The position numbers and the translations under genes were made by a program. The notes under the pieces were generated by a model. That model searched no databases and was not told where the DNA came from. It was given only the letters and a program-made list of their open reading frames with translations. DNA of 8,162 bases, taken from NCBI GenBank assembly GCA_964513415.1, contig CAZEMX010000085.1:1-8162 (forward strand), in the 5' to 3' direction. The stretch is from Methanomethylicus sp964513415. GTDB lineage: Archaea > Thermoproteota > Methanomethylicia > Methanomethylicales > Methanomethylicaceae. Positions 1 through 6,029 of the stretch are shown piece after piece; the stretch's first letter is position 1, and each line of letters begins with the position of its first letter.

Positions 1-199
1 CGCCATTGTGGGCGAGGGCATGCGCGGCATGAAGGGGGTCGCTGCGAAGCTCTTCACCGCGGTCGCCAATTCAGACGTGAACATATTGGCCATATCTCAG
101 GGATCGTCAGAACTCAACATATCCTTCGCGGTGCAGGAAGAGGATGTCAAGAAGGTCGTATCGGCGGTCCACGAAGCCTTCGACCTAAACAAGGCCTGA
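1..199 (+). CDS. lysC: Aspartate kinase, C-terminal ACT region (partial, 5' end outside window)
   Basis: The gene enters from the left edge in the frame starting at base 2 and ends with TGA at 197-199, giving about 65 residues. The segment reads AIVGEGMRGMKGVAAKLF, then VNILAISQGSSELNISF, then a helix ending VHEAF. This is the conserved last ACT-domain segment of aspartate kinases, where the QGSSE(L)NISF strand is the family hallmark. Aspartate kinase phosphorylates aspartate in the first step towards lysine, threonine and methionine, and the ACT domains bind feedback effectors. A bifunctional aspartokinase-homoserine dehydrogenase is unlikely because the protein stops right after the ACT domain. 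The catalytic domain is not in the window, so activity cannot be judged. Confidence 0.85.
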   Translation, partial: AIVGEGMRGMKGVAAKLFTAVANSDVNILAISQGSSELNISFAVQEEDVKKVVSAVHEAFDLNKA

Positions 200-236
200 G
201 GGCGCCCATTTTATCTTCATCATTTCAGTGATCGTT

Positions 237-842
237 ATGAAGGTTGTGCAGATTGCAGGATTTCTAGGTAGCGGCAAGACGACGACAATAATTGCCATAT
301 CGAAGAGGCTTAGCGGCGATCTGAAGAGGAAGGTTGCGGTCATCGTGAACGAGATTGGCAAGGTGCCGGTGGATGCCAGAGTGGTCAGCGAGTACGGACT
401 GAAGGCGATGGAGGTGGGCGGCGGGTGCATCTGCTGCGAAGTCGCATCGAGCATGGCATACACGTTGAAGGAGCTGAGTGAGGGGTTCAAGCCGGAGATC
501 GTAATAATCGAGCCGACCGGCGTGGCGCTCCCTAGGCAGGTCAAAGAGGCTGTTGAACTCGGGGCGCAACTCGCCCCCGTTGAGATCGGCAGGACGGCAG
601 TACTATTCGACGCCATGAGAGGGGAGGAGCTGCTAGGTCACGAGGAGCTAAGGGAGTTTGTGATGAGGCAACTGAGGGATGCGGATATAATAGCAGTCAA
701 CAAGACCGACGCCGTATCGGCAGATAGGGTAGGGTACTGTGTTGCCAAGCTGAGGGAGATGGTCCCCCACGCGCCCGTGATCAGGACCTCCGCAGCGACA
801 GGAGAGGGCATCGGCGAGATGGCCGAGATGCTCATCGGATGA
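237..842 (+). CDS. Short CobW/COG0523-type (G3E family) GTPase, probable metallochaperone
   Basis: A 201-residue P-loop GTPase of the G3E group (CobW, HypB, UreG relatives). From M1 at 237 the visible motifs are Walker A GFLGSGKTT (9-17), the CobW metal-binding signature GGGCICC with Cys64, Cys66 and Cys67, EPTG (92-95), guanine-specificity NKTD (155-158) and SAATG (185-189). Family members couple GTP hydrolysis to metal or cofactor insertion in the cytoplasm. Known CobW proteins run to about 300 residues or more with a separate C-terminal domain; this one stops after the GTPase fold, as HypB and UreG do. An in-frame GTG at 228 would add three residues, but GTGATC at 228-233 matches the archaeal ribosome binding consensus and favours the ATG at 237. 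The stop is followed after 13 bases by the next gene, so the two are probably co-transcribed. The metal is unknown. Confidence 0.85.
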   Translation: MKVVQIAGFLGSGKTTTIIAISKRLSGDLKRKVAVIVNEIGKVPVDARVVSEYGLKAMEVGGGCICCEVASSMAYTLKELSEGFKPEIVIIEPTGVALPRQVKEAVELGAQLAPVEIGRTAVLFDAMRGEELLGHEELREFVMRQLRDADIIAVNKTDAVSADRVGYCVAKLREMVPHAPVIRTSAATGEGIGEMAEMLIG

Positions 843-855
843 GGGAGTTGATGCG

Positions 856-1353
856 TTGAACCTTGAAAGGCCTCATCGACATGGTAACCTTGACATCCAA
901 GGTTGCGGCATCAGCGCTATGCTGGTGGCCAGGGAGGCGCTGCAACCCAATGCGACCAAGGAACTTCTCGGCAGGCTGGTCGAAGAGATTGCCTCGAATG
1001 GCATGTCTAGAGGCGCGCTTGCGGTAGGACACATCAAAGCCATTCTGAAGGCAGGCGAAGAGTTTGTGCACGCGGATACGATCGGCGTAAAATACGGCAC
1101 CAGCACCTCAGGGGAAATCAGAAGGCCGATAAACCGTGCTGAACTGACCGTGAATTCGATCATGGTTGGACTGCCGGAGGCGGTCATCAGGGAGATCACA
1201 GTCAAGGCGATAAGAGATCTGTTCGAATTGCATGGCGCTAAGGTTATGCTGGAGGGCACCAAACACGATGGTGGCGCCTCCCATGCGCACGGGAACTGCC
1301 ACGGCCCATTTGGGCAGAGCAGCCATTCAGACAAAAAAGGATTAATGCGCTAG
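856..1353 (+). CDS. Unknown protein with His/Cys-rich C-terminal tail, partner of the CobW-type GTPase
   Basis: I do not recognise the family of this 165-residue protein. It starts with TTG at 856, eight bases after a strong GAGGGAG ribosome binding site (841-847) that overlaps the end of the GTPase gene; no ATG or GTG lies in frame upstream. Residues 10-134 look like a compact mixed alpha/beta cytoplasmic domain with no signal peptide or membrane segment. The tail from about 137 to 157 holds His137, His143, His145, Cys148, His149 and His157, spaced like the metal-storage tails of some HypB, UreE and SlyD proteins. With the GTPase directly upstream, a role in metal binding or delivery is a reasonable inference, unproven. 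The gene ends in TAG and its last 12 bases overlap the 3' end of the convergent dehydrogenase gene. Confidence 0.75.
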   Translation: MNLERPHRHGNLDIQGCGISAMLVAREALQPNATKELLGRLVEEIASNGMSRGALAVGHIKAILKAGEEFVHADTIGVKYGTSTSGEIRRPINRAELTVNSIMVGLPEAVIREITVKAIRDLFELHGAKVMLEGTKHDGGASHAHGNCHGPFGQSSHSDKKGLMR

Positions 1354-2361
1354 CTTCTGCGCAACCGCCTTTGCAAAGTCCATCGTGCTAGCGCTGCCGC
1401 CCACATCACGGGTGACGGTCTTGCCTTCCTCCAGAACCGAGTCGATTGCAGCTTCGACCCTCAGACCTGCATCCAGTTCGCCAAGGTGCTTGAGCATCAT
1501 TGCGCCGGACAGGATCAGCGCTGCGGGATTGGCGTCCCATTTCCCGGCGTGCTTCGGGGCAGTGCCGTGTATGGCCTCGAAGAAGGCATACCGGTCGCCC
1601 ACGTTCGCGCTGGGGGCAAAGCCCAGACCGCCAACTACCCCCGCTGCCTCATCGGATAGGACGTCACCGAATAGGTTTGTGGTGACTATAACGTCTATAT
1701 CCTGCGGCTTCATTGCGATCCGCATCGCGGCGGCGTCAACATGCATCTCGTCGAAGGGGATCTCAGGATAAGCCTTAGCGACCTCCGCGCAGACGTTCCG
1801 GAATGTCCCGCATGTCTCCTTGAGTACGTTTGCCTTGTGAACGGCAGTCACCCGTCTCCTCTTCTCGCGCCGGGCGAGCTCAAATGCAAACCGGGCTATC
1901 CGCTCAGACCCCCTGCGGGTGATCGTGCGTATGGTTATCGCGGAGTCTCCAAGGTTATACTCGAGCCCCCTGTAGAGGCCTTCCGTATTCTCCCTTACGA
2001 TGACCATATCGACCCCCTTATGGACAGAGGGAACCCCAGGATGGTTCTTCACAGGACGCACGTTTGCATAAAGGTCGAGTATCTGCCTGAGCGTGACCGT
2101 CGCGCTCTTGAATGAGCCCGGACCTGGTGGCGTCTGGGTCGGCCCCTTTAGGCATGCGTCTGATTCCTTTATGATCCGTATCGTCTCGTCGGGCAGTTGA
2201 TTGCCATATGTCTCCCAAGCGTTCAGCCCGGCAGCCACCTTTGTGAATTCAATCTGAAGACCTGTGCCGTTCAGCACGAACATTGCGGCCTCAGTAATCT
2301 CGGGACCGATGCCATCCCCTGTGATTACAGCTATCTTGTATGTCTTTGCCAAATCATGCAC
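1342..2361 (-). CDS. Isocitrate/isopropylmalate dehydrogenase family enzyme (probably isocitrate dehydrogenase)
   Basis: A full-length (339 aa) beta-decarboxylating dehydrogenase. Such enzymes oxidise a 2-hydroxy acid with NAD(P) and a divalent metal, then release CO2. Visible motifs are GDGIGPE (15-21), the substrate arginines in TLRQ (Arg92), ANVRP (Arg102) and VREN (Arg123), Tyr130 in NTEGLY, the catalytic Lys176 in VHKAN, metal ligands Asp209 (HVDA), Asp233 and Asp237 (FGDVLSDEA), and cofactor loop HGTAPKHAG (265-273). The substrate-side stretch SATVTLRQ resembles the isocitrate form (Ser-x-Asn in E. coli Icd) more than isopropylmalate dehydrogenase, but has Thr where Asn is usual, so homoisocitrate or another substrate remains possible. 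The first start is GTG at 2361; a TTG at 2352 sits six bases after GGGGTG and would give LAKTYKIAV, so it may be the real start. The 3' end overlaps the gene on the other strand by 12 bases. Confidence 0.88.
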   Translation of the reverse strand: MHDLAKTYKIAVITGDGIGPEITEAAMFVLNGTGLQIEFTKVAAGLNAWETYGNQLPDETIRIIKESDACLKGPTQTPPGPGSFKSATVTLRQILDLYANVRPVKNHPGVPSVHKGVDMVIVRENTEGLYRGLEYNLGDSAITIRTITRRGSERIARFAFELARREKRRRVTAVHKANVLKETCGTFRNVCAEVAKAYPEIPFDEMHVDAAAMRIAMKPQDIDVIVTTNLFGDVLSDEAAGVVGGLGFAPSANVGDRYAFFEAIHGTAPKHAGKWDANPAALILSGAMMLKHLGELDAGLRVEAAIDSVLEEGKTVTRDVGGSASTMDFAKAVAQKLAH

Positions 2362-2517
2362 CCCATCTTTGATCGGGTTCGCTTTTCAACGACAAGAATA
2401 TTCCACCGATGCTATAAGTTTATGGTTTTTGGCATGACGCGAAGCGCCAACACAGCAACTTAAGCGATGTAATAAATAGGCATCTAGGCATAATGCTTCA
2501 GATGTTGGTGCCTAGAT
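2362..2517. promoter_or_regulatory. Divergent promoter region between dehydrogenase and acetolactate decarboxylase
   Basis: This 156-bp gap carries promoters for both flanking genes. On the plus strand, TAATAAATAGG (2470-2480) is a good archaeal TATA box; transcription would start near 2500, just before the decarboxylase ATG at 2518. On the minus strand, TAAACTTATAG (2412-2422) is a weaker TATA candidate with an expected start near 2389, giving the dehydrogenase a leader of about 30 bases. The positions are pattern-based inferences. Confidence 0.5.
2482..2517. repeat. Perfect 9-bp inverted repeat at the acetolactate decarboxylase promoter
   Basis: ATCTAGGCA (2482-2490) and TGCCTAGAT (2509-2517) are exact reverse complements separated by 18 bases. 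The right arm abuts the ATG and includes the end of the GGTG ribosome binding site (2507-2510). The left arm lies between the TATA box and the expected transcription start, which favours a protein-binding operator over an RNA hairpin. If transcription starts further upstream, the same repeat would form a hairpin hiding the ribosome binding site. Confidence 0.55.
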
Positions 2518-3294
2518 ATGACGGTTCAGACGAGGTGCTTTGTAATAGCAATATTGGTTGTGGCTACCGGTGCACTCGGATGCGCTTTATATGCATGCTA
2601 CGGCGCGATCGCCTGCAATGGCGGCAGCGGGGATACGCTATACCAGATAATGCCCTACGGGGCAATGGCATCAGGCATCTATTCGGGGAACACTACACTG
2701 AGCGAACTGAGGCAACACGGCACCTTTGGGATCGGAGCTTACGTAGGCATGGAGGGAGAGATGGTGTTACTGGATGGCCAGTTTTACCAGATAAGGACCG
2801 ACGGAGGAGTATACCGGATGGACGATTCGGTAAAGACGCCCTATGCACAGGTAACCTTCTTCGAGCCGGACATGACTTTCAGAATCAATGAGACAATGAC
2901 CTATGCGCAGATCAGGGATTATGTGGACAATTTGCTCCCGACAGAGAACATGATCGTTGCAATAAAGATAACAGGAGAGTTCAGTTCCGCAACGGCAAGG
3001 AGCGTGCCTAAGCAGTCAGAGCCATATCCGCCCCTCTCTGAAGTGGTCGCGAACCAGACCGTCTTCAACCTGGCGAACATAAGCGGCTCTGCGCTCGGAT
3101 TCAGATGCCCGTCGCTCCTAGGCGAAGCGGTCTTCCCTGGGTATCACCTGCATTTCCTGAGCGGCGACAAGACGGCCGGCGGGCACCTTCTGGATTTTGA
3201 GTTTGCATCAGGCACAATAGAGGTAGACATCACGCCGGGATTCGAGATGGTATGCTTCGAGAGCCCGCAGTTCAACGAATACGTGCCCAAATGA
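2518..3294 (+). CDS. budA: Alpha-acetolactate decarboxylase with N-terminal membrane anchor or signal peptide
   Basis: A 258-aa member of the acetolactate decarboxylase family, which converts 2-acetolactate to acetoin and CO2 using a zinc ion. The family pattern is clear: HGTFGIGAYVGMEGEMVLLDG (around 67-87, Glu81), the segment TPYAQVTFF, the conserved arginine of ATARSVPKQ (Arg161) followed by PYPPL, and the zinc-binding PGYHLHFLSGDKTAGGHLLD with His210, His212 and His223. The His-x-His-x10-His spacing matches the known zinc ligands. Residues 7-30 are strongly hydrophobic (CFVIAILVVATGALGCALYA), indicating an uncleaved anchor, a signal peptide or, less surely, a lipoprotein (ALGC), so the catalytic domain should face outward. 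The ATG at 2518 follows GGTG at seven bases. An alternative ORF from 2493 in another frame lacks homology. Acetoin formation, or protection of branched-chain synthesis from acetolactate build-up, are the usual roles. Confidence 0.9.
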   Translation: MTVQTRCFVIAILVVATGALGCALYACYGAIACNGGSGDTLYQIMPYGAMASGIYSGNTTLSELRQHGTFGIGAYVGMEGEMVLLDGQFYQIRTDGGVYRMDDSVKTPYAQVTFFEPDMTFRINETMTYAQIRDYVDNLLPTENMIVAIKITGEFSSATARSVPKQSEPYPPLSEVVANQTVFNLANISGSALGFRCPSLLGEAVFPGYHLHFLSGDKTAGGHLLDFEFASGTIEVDITPGFEMVCFESPQFNEYVPK

Positions 3295-3315
3295 TGGGCA
3301 CGGAAAGCCTCTTAA

Positions 3316-4395
3316 ATGGAGCGGATTAAAATGGAAGGCATGTCGGAGAAGTCAGACGAGCTCGTGAGCTTTGTCAGGACCCTTATGGTGAAGAGTTACC
3401 CAAAATCATGGCAGAGGCTCTGGGAGGACATCTACTCGGTCTCCCAATCGGTTAAGATAGCACATAACGCATCGCTTGAGGTCTTTAAGCTCGTTTACGG
3501 GTGTGTGACGAAGGAGGAGGAGGGCAGACCAGTCTCCACAGGATTTCTGGTCGGGGATACGGAGAAGCTGATGGAATGCCTGCCAGAGTCTGCCGACATA
3601 CAGCTCGACAGGAAGTATATCGGGGAGGCGTCGGACAGGCTCAGGCACCTCTTCGGTTTGATCGACGGGGTCTCTTCCATCTTCGTCATCGGCAAGGAAG
3701 GCATGGTTGAAGATGCGAGGCTTCTCCCGATCGAGAGGGCGCCCACAAGTGAGGAGAGCTATGCGTCGTGCGACTTTGCGTCGCACTGCAACTCGCTCAG
3801 TGACGCCCCTGCGTACGGCCTCCTGGCGCTGGGGGGGTACAAGACGGCAAAGTTCATGGTTGAGGGCAGCGTCAGGTCAGAGGTCTACTTCTCAGGTAAG
3901 ACAGGAGACTGGACGTATAGGTCCATAGCGGAGCTGTCGAGAGTGCTGGACGAGGCATCGGCGGCTAAGGGAATCAAGAAGGCGCTGCTGCACAAGATGC
4001 TGGGGGTCGCCATAAACATGTCCAATCACCGCAAAGGGGGGACGATGGTCATCGGCGACAGCGAGGCGGTGCTGAGGCAGTCTGAGCCGCCGAGGCTTAA
4101 GCTGAAAGGAGCGAACATACTGAAACTGATGGGCCCGCAGGAGAGGCACCTCTACAACCTTGCAACGCAGGAGTTCGGCCTAGTGATAGGGAAGGAGGGG
4201 GACCTTGTGGGGGCATCTGTGAGGTTCCTCGCCCGCGTTCCGGACAATGTCCACATTGACGTTACGCCGTCGGATGGCGGGAGGCACCGCAGCGCGTGCG
4301 AGATATCGGCCTGCGCGGATGCAATTTCGTTCGTGGTCTCGGACGACGGCCCGATCACGGTATACATGGCCGGGAAGAGGATAGCGAGGGTGTAG
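3316..4395 (+). CDS. DisA_N/DacZ-like protein with two DAC-like halves, catalytic motifs partly degenerate
   Basis: A 359-aa soluble protein whose C-terminal part (about 225-359) matches the diadenylate cyclase (DisA_N) fold: the opening HKGG-type strand as NHRKGGTMVIGDSE (237-250), a strand GLVIGKEGDLVGASVRFL, the signature GGRHRSACEISACADA (321-336), and the closing SFVVSDDGPITVYMAGKRI. Diadenylate cyclases make c-di-AMP from two ATP, using an Asp-Gly-Ala motif and an RHR motif. RHR is present (323-325), but the DGA position reads EFG (286-288), so activity is doubtful. The N-terminal half (about 72-200) repeats the pattern (TGFLVGDTEKLM, SSIFVIGKEGMVEDARLL, a YFSGKTG end) without RHR, suggesting an internal duplication. 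The start is uncertain: ATGs at 3316, 3331 (GGAG nine bases before) and 3340 are all in frame. The gene lies 21 bases after the decarboxylase and ends in TAG, 14 bases from the convergent DHH gene. Confidence 0.75.
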   Translation: MERIKMEGMSEKSDELVSFVRTLMVKSYPKSWQRLWEDIYSVSQSVKIAHNASLEVFKLVYGCVTKEEEGRPVSTGFLVGDTEKLMECLPESADIQLDRKYIGEASDRLRHLFGLIDGVSSIFVIGKEGMVEDARLLPIERAPTSEESYASCDFASHCNSLSDAPAYGLLALGGYKTAKFMVEGSVRSEVYFSGKTGDWTYRSIAELSRVLDEASAAKGIKKALLHKMLGVAINMSNHRKGGTMVIGDSEAVLRQSEPPRLKLKGANILKLMGPQERHLYNLATQEFGLVIGKEGDLVGASVRFLARVPDNVHIDVTPSDGGRHRSACEISACADAISFVVSDDGPITVYMAGKRIARV

Positions 4396-4409
4396 CCACA
4401 AGAAGGCGG

Positions 4410-5360
4410 CTACTCTTTATCCAGCTCCTCATCGAAGTACTGGAGGAAGAGCGCAAGCTTGCCAGCGGGCAGCTGTGCGCCGGCCGCCATCGGATGGCCG
4501 CCGCCGGTGCCGCCAACAAGGCGGGCGACGTGCTCTGCCATCTCGCCCAGGTTATGCCGCTCCCTAGACCTGATCGAGAGGTTGTATCTGGCGCCGTTGG
4601 CGGTCTTGCAGTAGCATATCGTGGTCGGATTCCTGGCGATCTGTACGAGCGAGTTGGCAAGTATGGCGATACTGCCATGCACCTCGATGTGGGAGATGTG
4701 CTTTCCGTACGACATCCGAGAATCGGCGTTGTTTATGAGGTCTAGCGTGTAATCGACCTGCTTCTTAGTATAGTCCATCACGCCTTCGATCTGGTGAGGA
4801 TACTGGCCCTTTGAAAGGCATTCGACGAGCCTGAGCTTGAAGGCGTTGTCGTTGTAGGCGTGCGCGATGGAGTAGTACAGCAGCGAGGTCTCGAATGCAA
4901 GCAGCTTCGTGTCGAATGAGTCTACGAATTTCGAGACCTCTGGGCTCGAATGGGGGTAGTCAGAGACGGACGCGTATGCAGCCAGGATGGCACAGCTCTC
5001 GGGGAGATATTCCTTCAGATACTGCAGCGTGAGTATGCCTGCGCACTTTTCCGTCGAGTGGACTATCGTGCAATTGAGGTCCTCCAAGATATAGCGCATG
5101 CTGTCTTTCATCGGGTGATGGTCGATGTAGACGAGGGCGGTCTCCCGGCCGACCCGGTTCAGGGAGGGTATGAGATAGTCGCCCAGGCTCATATCGCAAA
5201 GGTATAGCTGGTCGGTGTTATTCCGGTCGATCTTGCCCAGCTCTGAGTTCAGCGTCGAGTAGTCCGCAAGTGTTATCTCGGCGTTCTTTGCCATCTTGAC
5301 AAGCGATGCGCATACAAGGCCGTCCACGTCTTCAGAGTGCGAGATGCACCTTGTTTTCAG
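4410..5360 (-). CDS. DHH-DHHA1 family phosphoesterase, start disturbed
   Basis: A DHH/DHHA1 phosphoesterase of about 316 residues, of the group that hydrolyses c-di-AMP, pApA or short oligonucleotides with manganese. Visible are HSEDVDGLVCASL (metal motif I, encoded around 5301-5339), LCDMS (motif II aspartate), YIDHHPM (the DHH motif), ASVSDYPHSSPE (motif IV aspartate) and the DHHA1 loop GGTGGGHPMAAG. The first conventional in-frame start, GTG at 5327, would cut off HSED and its metal ligand, so translation must begin upstream. The frame is open back to TGA at 5379-5381 but contains no ATG, GTG or TTG there; CTG at 5358-5360 is the only near-cognate start. ATGs at 5385 and 5379 are in another frame and give MLMEGTQLSENKVH before stopping. 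A one-base frameshift would join them to the main frame. The gene converges on the DisA_N-like gene, suggesting cyclic-dinucleotide turnover. It ends in TAG. Confidence 0.85.
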   Translation of the reverse strand: MKTRCISHSEDVDGLVCASLVKMAKNAEITLADYSTLNSELGKIDRNNTDQLYLCDMSLGDYLIPSLNRVGRETALVYIDHHPMKDSMRYILEDLNCTIVHSTEKCAGILTLQYLKEYLPESCAILAAYASVSDYPHSSPEVSKFVDSFDTKLLAFETSLLYYSIAHAYNDNAFKLRLVECLSKGQYPHQIEGVMDYTKKQVDYTLDLINNADSRMSYGKHISHIEVHGSIAILANSLVQIARNPTTICYCKTANGARYNLSIRSRERHNLGEMAEHVARLVGGTGGGHPMAAGAQLPAGKLALFLQYFDEELDKE

Positions 5361-5404
5361 AAAGTTGCGTTCCCTCCATCAGCATATGACCAGATCGGCA
5401 GATG

Positions 5405-5812
5405 TCAGCGTATGATGAGCACGGAGCAGGGCGCATTCCTGCTTACATCGTCGGCTACGCTTCCCATCAAGAGGTTCCTTGTAAGGCTCTTTCCCTTGGC
5501 GCCTAGTGCAACCAGGTCTGCTTTGGAGGCTTTGGCCTCTTCGTTTATGATTGCCCCGGGACTTCCGAAGCCCACGACTACCTTAGCAGATACGTTGACT
5601 CCGTCGGCCTCAAGCCTCTTTTTGTGCCCGTCGAGGAATTCCTTTCCCTTCGCCTCCAATGATGAGAAGTCCATCACGCCTTTGGCGGAGGTCGGGAGGG
5701 CCACTATGTGCAGCAGAAGCAGCTCTGCGTTGGTTTTTTTGGCGATATCCTTGATATACGCAACGTTCGCGTCGGCATATTTTGAGCTGTCCAGAGGAAG
5801 CAGTATTTTCAT
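5405..5812 (-). CDS. Universal stress protein (UspA family)
   Basis: A 135-aa single-domain UspA protein. The N-terminus MKILLPLDSSKYADANVAYI is the usual first strand with its aspartate. The C-terminal ATP-binding pattern G-2x-G-9x-G(S/T) is seen as LGAKGKSLTRNLLMGSVADDV, followed by the closing strand CSVLIIR. It is therefore probably an ATP-binding Usp rather than a non-binding type. Such proteins are cytoplasmic stress-linked regulators whose targets are rarely known. A GTG at 5824 would add four residues, but AGGTG (5822-5826) sits nine bases before the ATG at 5812, so that ATG is preferred. A TATA-like element just upstream and a divergent regulator operon suggest shared control. The 5' end of the DHH gene lies downstream on the same strand, and co-transcription is possible. 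Confidence 0.9.
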   Translation of the reverse strand: MKILLPLDSSKYADANVAYIKDIAKKTNAELLLLHIVALPTSAKGVMDFSSLEAKGKEFLDGHKKRLEADGVNVSAKVVVGFGSPGAIINEEAKASKADLVALGAKGKSLTRNLLMGSVADDVSRNAPCSVLIIR

Positions 5813-5948
5813 AGTGAAAGACACCTGATAGCTTATGGGTGAAATGCCCTATAAAAGCTACGATAGCATGAGGGCATCTCCATAACACAGACTTAAATAT
5901 GGTCACCATGAGAGATATGAGGGAACAGAGGCTGAGGGCATTCAAACG
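5813..5948. promoter_or_regulatory. Divergent promoter region with three AGGGCAT sites
   Basis: On the minus strand, GCTTTTATAGGG (5848-5859) contains a TATA box placed to start transcription near 5828, just before the stress protein's AGGTG site. On the plus strand, CTTAAATAT (5892-5900) should start transcription near 5922 for the regulator operon. AGGGCAT occurs inverted at 5844-5850 (as ATGCCCT) and direct at 5871-5877 and 5935-5941. The first pair forms a 7-bp inverted repeat with a 20-bp spacer across the stress-protein TATA box. The third copy lies just after the plus-strand start. This arrangement suits one repressor acting on both promoters; that is inference. Confidence 0.5.
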
Positions 5949-6029
5949 GTGACTGAAGATCTGGTGGGCGGCACGGGCGCCAACAGCATGTGCCAGCCCT
6001 GCAGAGAGGCTCTAGAGATCAAGGGGTAG
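5949..6029 (+). CDS. Candidate 26-aa CxxC micro-ORF ahead of the regulator
   Basis: A short frame runs from GTG at 5949 to TAG at 6027 and ends in SMCQPCREALEIKG, which has a metal- or redox-type CxxC pair and looks protein-like. It sits about 25 bases after the expected transcription start, has GAGGG (5934-5938) ten bases upstream, and stops five bases before the regulator ATG, as in a tight operon. A 17-codon frame from ATG 5899 (MVTMRDMREQRLRAFKR) overlaps its start in another frame. A one-base shift would fuse the two into about 43 residues, but that ATG lies inside the presumed TATA box. I do not recognise the product. Confidence 0.3.
   Translation: MTEDLVGGTGANSMCQPCREALEIKG

Noticed and set aside
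185..616. 143-aa minus-strand ORF opposite the CobW-type GTPase
   Set aside because: Ser/Thr/Pro-rich low-complexity translation typical of an antisense shadow; the plus-strand frame has clear GTPase motifs.
873..1334. 153-aa minus-strand ORF opposite the His-tailed protein
   Set aside because: Shadow frame with no recognisable motifs or ribosome binding site; the plus-strand gene has a strong site and operon spacing.
2493..2891. 132-aa plus-strand ORF starting before the acetolactate decarboxylase
   Set aside because: Arg-rich out-of-frame translation overlapping the decarboxylase, whose zinc motifs define the real frame.
4296..4745. 149-aa plus-strand ORF bridging the ends of the DisA_N-like and DHH genes
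   Set aside because: It overlaps two convergent genes with clear family motifs and has no features of its own.
5325..5327. GTG at 5327 as the start of the DHH phosphoesterase
   Set aside because: It would remove the HSED part of metal motif I, which is encoded immediately upstream in the same frame.
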